DNA from: Burkholderia catarinensis
Lineage (GTDB): Bacteria > Pseudomonadota > Gammaproteobacteria > Burkholderiales > Burkholderiaceae
Direction: 5' to 3'
Length of the DNA stretch: 64,000 bases
NCBI RefSeq assembly: GCF_001883705.2
Contig: NZ_MDEQ02000018.1
Coordinates: 62,001-126,000 of the forward strand
Each line of letters opens with the position of its first letter. The stretch's first letter is position 1. The notes below the pieces were generated by a model. The model made no database searches. It worked only from the letters and a program-made list of their open reading frames with translations, and had not been told where the DNA came from. The position numbers and the translations under genes were made by a program. Below, in pieces: positions 59,209 through 64,000 of the stretch.

Positions 59209-59435
59209 TGCGCGACCTCGGCGGCCGGATGCACGGCCGGCGTCACGCCCTGCCGCGCGAGCGCCATCGCTTCGTGCAGCACGTCGGCGTCGCCGATCTG
59301 GTTCGCAAGCAGCAGGATCAGCTTCGCGTTGACCAGCTGGCTGTCGGCGTCGGACAGGTCGCGATGCATGTCGATCAGCGCTTCGTAGAACGCATCCGGA
59401 TCGGCCAGGCGCGGGCGGGTGTCGAGTGGGGGCAT
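59205..59435 (-). CDS. DUF2783 small protein (MhaB-like hydroxylase coupling protein)
   Basis: A 76-residue helical protein: DPDAFYEALIDMHRDLSDADSQLVNAKLILLLANQIGD. ATG 59435. It overlaps the MFS gene by four bases and follows the flavoprotein hydroxylase by 37. In Pseudomonas putida U a small coupling protein (MhaB) is required with a flavoprotein (MhaA) to hydroxylate 3-hydroxyphenylacetate to homogentisate. Size and gene order here match that pair; equivalence is inference. Confidence 0.82.
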   Translation of the reverse strand: MPPLDTRPRLADPDAFYEALIDMHRDLSDADSQLVNAKLILLLANQIGDADVLHEAMALARQGVTPAVHPAAEVAQ

Positions 59436-59472
59436 GACGGGTCTCCGTATCGTTATCGTGTTCAATCGGTGT

Positions 59473-61134
59473 TCAGCATGCGCAGGTCGCGCGCGCCAGC
59501 GCGTCGGCGATCGCCTGACGGTCGAGCGTGCGCGTCCGGGCGCAGACGTGCTGGTCGGGACGCAGCAGGTAGAACGTGCCGGGTTTCGCGTCATAGCGTT
59601 GCGCGGCGAACCCGTCGACGTCCTCCACGACGTCGACGCCGGCCACCGGCTGCGCGTGCCCGGCCGGCACGACGAGCACGGGCCGCACCGGCAGCGCGAG
59701 GCCGTCGACGGCCTGCGCGAGCGCGGCCGCGTCGCCCGGCAACCCGAACAGCACGCCGGTGAAGCCGCCGCGCAGGTGCTGCAGCAGCCAGCCCGACGCA
59801 CCCTGCGCGCGCACCGGCGCATCGGCCGCCGCCGCGCCCGGCCGCATCGCGCACGCGAATGCGTCACCGCCGCGGTCCGGCGTATTCAGCGGCGAATCGG
59901 CGAGCACGGCCGGCACCGACAGGCGGCCGCTGTTCACGAGCTTGCGCGCGAACTCGCAGTCGCGCGCAAGCTTCAGCGTCGCGTCGCGGAACACGCGCGA
60001 CACCGGGCTCTTCGGCGTGATGAAGTCGGTCGAGCGCGTCGAGTTGCGGATGTTCTCGTCGGCGGCGAACTCGCGCTCGCTGGCGTACGTATCGAGCAGG
60101 CTGTCGGCGGAGCGGCCGTCGAGCACAAGCTTCAGCTTCCAGCCGAGGTTGTCCGCGTCCTGCACACCGCTGTTCGCGCCGCGCGCGCCGAACGGCGACA
60201 CGCCGTGTGCGGAATCGCCCGCGAACAGCACGCGGCCGTGACGGAACGTGCCCATCCGCTGGCAGCGGAACGTATAGACGCTCACCCATTCGAGCTCGAA
60301 CTCGACGTCCGGCCCGAGCAGCGCACGCACGCGCGGGATCACGCGCTCCGGCTGCTTCTCGGCGGCGGGGTCGGCGTCCCAGCCGAGCTGGAAGTCGATG
60401 CGCCACACATTGTCCGGCTGGCGGTGCAGCAGCACCGACTGGTTGCGGTGGAACGGCGGATCGAACCAGAACCAGCGCTCGGTCGGAAACTCCGCCTTCA
60501 TCTTCACGTCGGCGATCAGGAAGCGATCCTTGAACGTGCGGCCGTGGCTTTCGAGGCCCATCATCGTGCGCATCGGGCTGCGCGAGCCGTCGGCCGCGAT
60601 CACGTACTGCGCGCGCAGCGTCGCGACGCCCTCCGGCGTCTCGATCGTCAGCACCGCGTGTTCGGCCGACTGCTCGATGCCCGTCACCTTGTGCTTCCAG
60701 CGGATGTCGATGTTCGGCAGCTCGAACGCCCGGTCGGCCAGATAGCCTTCGACGTAGTACTGCTGCAGGTTGATGAACGCGGGGCGCGCATGCCCTTCCT
60801 CGGGCAGCAGGTCGAATGCGTAGAGCTGCTCGTCCTGCAGGAACACCTTGCCGACGTGCCAGCTCACCCCCTTGTCGACGAAGCGCTCGCCGCAGCCGAG
60901 CCGGTCGAAGATCTCGAGCGTGCGCTTCGCGAAGCAGATCGCGCGCGAGCCGGTCGACAGCGTGTCGTCGTCGTCGAGCAGCACGACGGGCACGCCCTGC
61001 TGCGCGAGGTCGATCGCGGCCGACAGGCCCACCGGGCCCGCGCCGACGACGATCACCGGGTGAACGGCCGCGTCATCCGCGCGCGGGCGGTATTCGAACT
61101 TCAGCGTCTGGTAATCGATGCTCATGGTCGCCAT
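59473..61134 (-). CDS. FAD-dependent aromatic hydroxylase (MhaA/MhpA-like)
   Basis: A 553-residue class A flavoprotein monooxygenase. FAD site PVIVVGAGPVGLSAAIDLAQQ, DG motif in YVIAADGSRSPMR, and GD motif in RVLFAGDSAHGVSPFGARGANSGVQDADNLGWKL. A thioredoxin-like C-terminal part follows. Start uncertain: ATG 61134 (MATMSIDYQ, AGGAG just upstream) or 61125. As the first gene of an operon ending in hmgA-fahA it most likely makes homogentisate from 3-hydroxyphenylacetate, as MhaA does. A 3-(3-hydroxyphenyl)propionate hydroxylase role is possible but lacks a matching ring-cleavage gene nearby. Confidence 0.85.
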   Translation of the reverse strand: MATMSIDYQTLKFEYRPRADDAAVHPVIVVGAGPVGLSAAIDLAQQGVPVVLLDDDDTLSTGSRAICFAKRTLEIFDRLGCGERFVDKGVSWHVGKVFLQDEQLYAFDLLPEEGHARPAFINLQQYYVEGYLADRAFELPNIDIRWKHKVTGIEQSAEHAVLTIETPEGVATLRAQYVIAADGSRSPMRTMMGLESHGRTFKDRFLIADVKMKAEFPTERWFWFDPPFHRNQSVLLHRQPDNVWRIDFQLGWDADPAAEKQPERVIPRVRALLGPDVEFELEWVSVYTFRCQRMGTFRHGRVLFAGDSAHGVSPFGARGANSGVQDADNLGWKLKLVLDGRSADSLLDTYASEREFAADENIRNSTRSTDFITPKSPVSRVFRDATLKLARDCEFARKLVNSGRLSVPAVLADSPLNTPDRGGDAFACAMRPGAAAADAPVRAQGASGWLLQHLRGGFTGVLFGLPGDAAALAQAVDGLALPVRPVLVVPAGHAQPVAGVDVVEDVDGFAAQRYDAKPGTFYLLRPDQHVCARTRTLDRQAIADALARATCAC

Positions 61135-61498
61135 CCGCTCCTCAACGCCGCCGTGCGCGCGCCGGCGCACCCGTCGTCCCGCCCGTCGCCTGCCGGCGCT
61201 CCGGCCCGCCGTCCCGCGCGCATGTCCTGTCAACCGCCACGTCTCGCTCCTTGCTTCCTGTTGATTCGGGGACGACGCCGCTGCGGGGCGCCCGAACGCC
61301 GCGTTTCTTGATCGGCGACAAATCTTGGATTTACGAATAGTAAAACCAATTACGAATAGTGAAATAAACGTAAACCCTTAGCACCGGCTCGGGGACGGGA
61401 TAACCATATGAGCGAAACGCCAAGCCGAGCGCGGCGCGCGCTGCTACTATCGAGATACGAGGCGGCCCGTTCGGCCGCCGTTTTTCCTTCTTACGCCG
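61135..61498. promoter_or_regulatory. divergent promoter region of the hmg-type operon with direct repeats
   Basis: An AT-rich stretch (61320-61380) contains TACGAATAGT twice, at 61332-61341 and 61351-61360, spaced 19 bases start to start (about two helical turns). They are candidate operator sites for a regulator of the hydroxylase operon. The rest is GC-rich leader. Confidence 0.5.
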
Positions 61499-62302
61499 AT
61501 GATTCCGCCCACCATTCCCGAGCTGGTCACCCGTGCCGGGCAACTGCCGTATCTGCGGGATCACCTCACGCTGGCCGACGGCGGCACCGCGAGCGCGAAT
61601 CTGCCCGAGCGCACGCTCGCCAGCGCCTACGAACCGATCTACGACGTGACGATGCCCGGCGCGCCGCAATCGACGTCGTTCGCCGATGCGATCGCGCGCT
61701 ACGGCGACGAACTCGGCTTCCAGGCCGTCACGCTCGTCACGGGAGCGCCGCACGACCCGGTCGACTCGGCTGTCGACGACCAGACGCTCGTCGCGATCGA
61801 TCGCCTGTCGCGCGCGCTGCACGCGATCAACTTCTTCGGCGCGCAGCGCCATGGGCTGCTGTTCCTGCGCGTGCACGAACGGCTGCTCAAAAGCGTGAAG
61901 TACGACCACGGCAAGCATTTCTCGTCGGTGCTGCAGCGCTTCGGGCTGCCGGCCGAGCGGATCGTGATCGAACTGCCGGCGGTCGCGGTCGCGCACAAGA
62001 CCTTCCTCGGCTACCTGACGCGCAGCTACCAGCATCACGGTTTCAGGGTCGCGGACAAGCTGCCCGACCCGGGCCGCATCCTCGCGGTCGAATCGGAGAT
62101 GGCGCGCCCCGACTACATCAAGATGGATGCAGGCATCGCGTTGCGCGACGGGATGGTCAAGGCGCTGGTCGCGTATGCGCAGCGCGTGCGGATTCCGCTG
62201 ATCTTCGACGGCGTCGCCGACGAGACGCAGTGCGAACTGCTGCGCCAGCACGACGTGCGGTTCATGCAGGGGCCCGTGTTTGCGAAGGTCGCGACGGCCT
62301 GA
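61499..62302 (+). CDS. degenerate EAL-domain protein
   Basis: A 267-residue protein with an EAL-type fold from about residue 40. The EAL signature itself is lost (YEPIYDVTMPGAPQ at the expected place), the DDFG motif is replaced (ADKLPDPG), and EGVE reads DGVA; YIKMDAGI and FMQGPVFAKV remain. It should not hydrolyse c-di-GMP; a binding or scaffold role is possible. Not linked by operon to its neighbours: the hydroxylase operon is divergent and the GFA gene convergent. Confidence 0.8.
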   Translation: MIPPTIPELVTRAGQLPYLRDHLTLADGGTASANLPERTLASAYEPIYDVTMPGAPQSTSFADAIARYGDELGFQAVTLVTGAPHDPVDSAVDDQTLVAIDRLSRALHAINFFGAQRHGLLFLRVHERLLKSVKYDHGKHFSSVLQRFGLPAERIVIELPAVAVAHKTFLGYLTRSYQHHGFRVADKLPDPGRILAVESEMARPDYIKMDAGIALRDGMVKALVAYAQRVRIPLIFDGVADETQCELLRQHDVRFMQGPVFAKVATA

Positions 62303-62315
62303 ACGGATGGCGTGG

Positions 62316-62344
62316 CCGGCGCGCCGCGGGGAGCGGCGCGCCGG
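62316..62344. terminator. strong GC hairpin after the EAL-like gene
   Basis: An exact 11-bp stem CCGGCGCGCCG / CGGCGCGCCGG, loop CGGGGAG, just after the stop of the EAL-like gene. No T-run, so termination is only probable. Confidence 0.45.
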
Positions 62345-62445
62345 AGGCTGCACACAGGTGGTGTGCTGCTGATGGGATGGGGGGATCGAGCCGCCTGGCG
62401 TGACCCGCTGCTCGGCGCCTGCCCGTCGGCGCCGACGCTTACCGC

Positions 62446-62856
62446 TTACGCTCGTCCGCCATCGTCGTACTTGGGCAGATCGTCGTCGATCTCGATGCCC
62501 GGGAAGCGATCGCCATACCAGACATGCCACGCCGGGCGCAGCCGCGACGGCTCATCGAGTGTCGCGTAATTGATCTCGACCGTTTCCGGCGCATCGGCGA
62601 GCCGGTATTCGAGCTGCGCGCCGCAGCGGCCGCAGAAGCGCCGCTCGCCCCATGCGCTCGACGCATAGACAGTCGGCTCGCCCTGCAGGTATTCGAACGC
62701 GTCGATCGGCACCGATGCCGATGCGACGACGGCCGCGCCGGTCGTGCGCTGGCAGAGCCGGCAGTGGCAGAAGCCGGCGTCGTTCGGAGCGTGGGCGATA
62801 CGGTAGCGGATCGCGCCGCACGCGCATCCGCCTTCCATAGGTTCCGGGTGAGACAT
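62446..62856 (-). CDS. GFA-family protein (Gfa-like glutathione-dependent formaldehyde-activating fold)
   Basis: A 136-residue zinc-binding protein. The Cys pattern CACGAIRY, CHCRLCQRTTGA and FCGRCGAQLEYR is complete for the family. True GFA activity is shown only for some members, so the substrate is unknown. ATG 62856 follows GAGG; the extension to 62949 is non-conserved. Confidence 0.92.
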   Translation of the reverse strand: MSHPEPMEGGCACGAIRYRIAHAPNDAGFCHCRLCQRTTGAAVVASASVPIDAFEYLQGEPTVYASSAWGERRFCGRCGAQLEYRLADAPETVEINYATLDEPSRLRPAWHVWYGDRFPGIEIDDDLPKYDDGGRA

Positions 62857-63015
62857 CGCAAACCTCGTTGTCGGGAAGCTGGCGAACGATGATGAGCGCG
62901 GTTCGATCGCAGCACAAGAGATGGCGGCAGCGCCCTCATCCACACTCACCCACCCTCATCCATACCGGAGACGGAACGGCTGCGACGCGAGGGCAATGAC
63001 CGCGCGCCGCCGTGC

Positions 63016-63807
63016 TCAGGCCGTCTGCCCGAGCCGCTGCGCGAGCGCCTTCAGCTTCGGCCCGACCTGCGTGCGAAACACGTCCTCGTCCATCGACGAT
63101 GCGGGGCCGCTGCAGCTCAGGATCAGCCAGCGCCCCTCGCGAGGCTCGCGAAACGGCACGGCCGCTGCGTTCACATCCGTATGCCACGCGCGGAACGAAT
63201 AGCAGCAACCACCCGCCGAGAACTCGGCCACAGCGAGCTGCGCGGCGGCGACGAGCTGATCGGCGTCGCCCGCGCCGCCGGCCGAGCGGTGCAATTCGGC
63301 ATAGAGCGCGCGGCGCACGTCCTCCGGCTGCACGGCCAGGTACGCGCGCCCCATCGAGCTGGTCAGCATCGACAGCCGCGAACCGGGTGCGAGCCCGAGC
63401 GTCAGCGCGGTCTCGCTGCGGATCGTCTCCAGATAGATCATGTCGAGCCCGTCGCGGCAGCCGAGCGACACGGCCGCGCCGATCTCGCGCGCGAGCGCCT
63501 GCATATGCGGCCGTGCGAGATCGAGGGTTCCCGAACCCGACAGCAGCGCGTAGCCGAGCGACAGCACGCCGGCGTCGAGTGCATACTTTCCGAGCGTCTC
63601 GTCGTAGCGCAGGTAGCCGAGTACGGTCAGCGTATAGGCGAGCCGGTTCACCGTCGCCTTCGGCAGCCCGGTGCGCTCCGCGAAGTCGCGGTTGCCGAGC
63701 ATCGTCTCGCCGGGCCGGAATGCGCGCAGCAGGTCGAGCCCGCGCGCAAGCGCGACGACGAACTTGCGTTCGTCGATCGTGGTTTCGTCAATGGTTGAAA
63801 GTGTCAT
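63016..63807 (-). CDS. IclR-family transcriptional regulator
   Basis: A 263-residue regulator: N-terminal winged HTH (NRDFAERTGLPKATVNRLAYTL) and C-terminal effector domain (SLGCRDGLDMIYLETIRSE, then SSMGRAYLA and FSAGGCCYSFRAWHTDVNAAAVPF). PcaR/PobR-like in appearance, so it may answer to an aromatic or dicarboxylic acid. A matching inverted repeat sits 34 bases upstream (63842-63858). Its target could be its own gene or a gene beyond the right edge; control of the hmg operon is possible but not supported by a like site there. Confidence 0.93.
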   Translation of the reverse strand: MTLSTIDETTIDERKFVVALARGLDLLRAFRPGETMLGNRDFAERTGLPKATVNRLAYTLTVLGYLRYDETLGKYALDAGVLSLGYALLSGSGTLDLARPHMQALAREIGAAVSLGCRDGLDMIYLETIRSETALTLGLAPGSRLSMLTSSMGRAYLAVQPEDVRRALYAELHRSAGGAGDADQLVAAAQLAVAEFSAGGCCYSFRAWHTDVNAAAVPFREPREGRWLILSCSGPASSMDEDVFRTQVGPKLKALAQRLGQTA

Positions 63808-63841
63808 CTGGTGCTACACTGGGTTCGATTTGCAAAACATT

Positions 63842-63858
63842 GTTCCGCACAGCGGAAC
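63842..63858. promoter_or_regulatory. IclR-type palindromic operator
   Basis: GTTCCGC-ACA-GCGGAAC is a perfect 7-3-7 inverted repeat between the IclR gene and the right edge. IclR-family operators are often of this GC-rich form with a short spacer. Confidence 0.7.
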
Positions 63859-63877
63859 TTCAGTCAAGTGAACCTTA

Positions 63878-64000
63878 GCATGGGCCCGGATAAACCGGGG
63901 CGAACCGCAAAGCATGGGATCAGGTAAGTGCTGAAGCGCTGACTCTGGCCGACTGCAAAGCATGGAATCAGGGTGAGTGCTGAAACGCCAACTCTGACCG
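63878..64000. repeat. tandem interspersed-repeat units at the right edge
   Basis: Two 46-48 base units, 63907-63954 and 63955-64000, both starting GCAAAGCATGG and containing CAGG...GTGCTGAA.CGC..ACTCT. A third partial copy is at 63878-63906 (AGCATGGGCCCGG). They match the repeat core between xdhB and xdhC at 39798-39838 in the same orientation. Each can fold into a hairpin. Confidence 0.7.

Noticed and set aside
56503..59388. 961-codon open frame on the plus strand opposite hmgA and the MFS gene
   Set aside because: Arg/His-rich shadow overlapping three certain genes.
63878..64000. tRNA-like structure
   Set aside because: No anticodon stem, T-arm or CCA-compatible end; it is a hairpin repeat that matches another intergenic locus.

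Overview
The window is very GC-rich (AT-rich only in a few intergenic gaps) and carries a Burkholderia-type gene set: a CIRCE-controlled groES-groEL pair, xanthine dehydrogenase genes, a homogentisate cluster, a D-3-hydroxybutyrate oligomer hydrolase, an Hcp protein and many MFS, LysR, AraC and IclR genes. I read it as a stretch of a primary chromosome of the Burkholderia cepacia complex or a close relative. That assignment is inference from gene content and style; no rRNA or tRNA gene is visible. The first gene (yqgE) runs off the left edge. Calls rest on reading the translated proteins and motifs; no database search was possible.

Layout. 1-3.1 kb: yqgE (partial), a ChpA/FimL-like orphan, rubredoxin and a divergent thiD homologue. 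3.5-5.1 kb: a compact insert of lower GC with hcp, a peptidoglycan amidase and a probable periplasmic immunity protein, a T6SS effector-immunity module. 5.2-7.3 kb: groES-groEL with a perfect CIRCE. 7.7-15.6 kb: a six-gene operon behind a Fur-box-like site (OprB-type porin, beta-propeller protein, Tat-exported DyP peroxidase, ferric ABC transporter). 15.6-19 kb: an operon led by an ECF sigma factor and its anti-sigma factor, with a cupredoxin and other envelope proteins. 19.2-21.5 kb: a large secreted repeat protein. 21.9-26.2 kb: a divergent D-amino-acid/arginine-type module sharing a palindromic operator. 26.4-38.6 kb: a DsbA-like protein, MFS and TauE transporters, S10 peptidase, 3HB-oligomer hydrolase, BON protein, TAXI-like protein, HCCA isomerase-like protein and LysR. 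38.6-43.8 kb: an NTF2-like protein and xdhABC, with a repeat-derived bridge between xdhB and xdhC. 44-55 kb: transporters and regulators, a PLP aminotransferase, ldhA and bluB. 55.2-61.1 kb: a 3-hydroxyphenylacetate/homogentisate operon. 61.5-64 kb: a degenerate EAL protein, a GFA protein, an IclR regulator and a repeat cluster at the right edge.

How the parts work together. The iron operon could take a ferric substrate through an outer-membrane porin, free or oxidise it with the periplasmic DyP enzyme, and import iron through the FbpABC-like transporter. The hmg cluster would hydroxylate an aromatic acid to homogentisate and cleave it to fumarate and acetoacetate; the maleylacetoacetate isomerase is not in the window. 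The D-amino-acid module pairs an amino-acid binding protein with a DadA-like dehydrogenase and an ornithine-cyclodeaminase-family reductase, reminiscent of Pseudomonas dauBAR.

Most worth a second look are the Hcp-amidase-immunity island, the paired palindromes at 24.16 and 24.33 kb, and the interspersed hairpin repeat that forms a 44-codon translationally coupled ORF between xdhB and a shortened xdhC.
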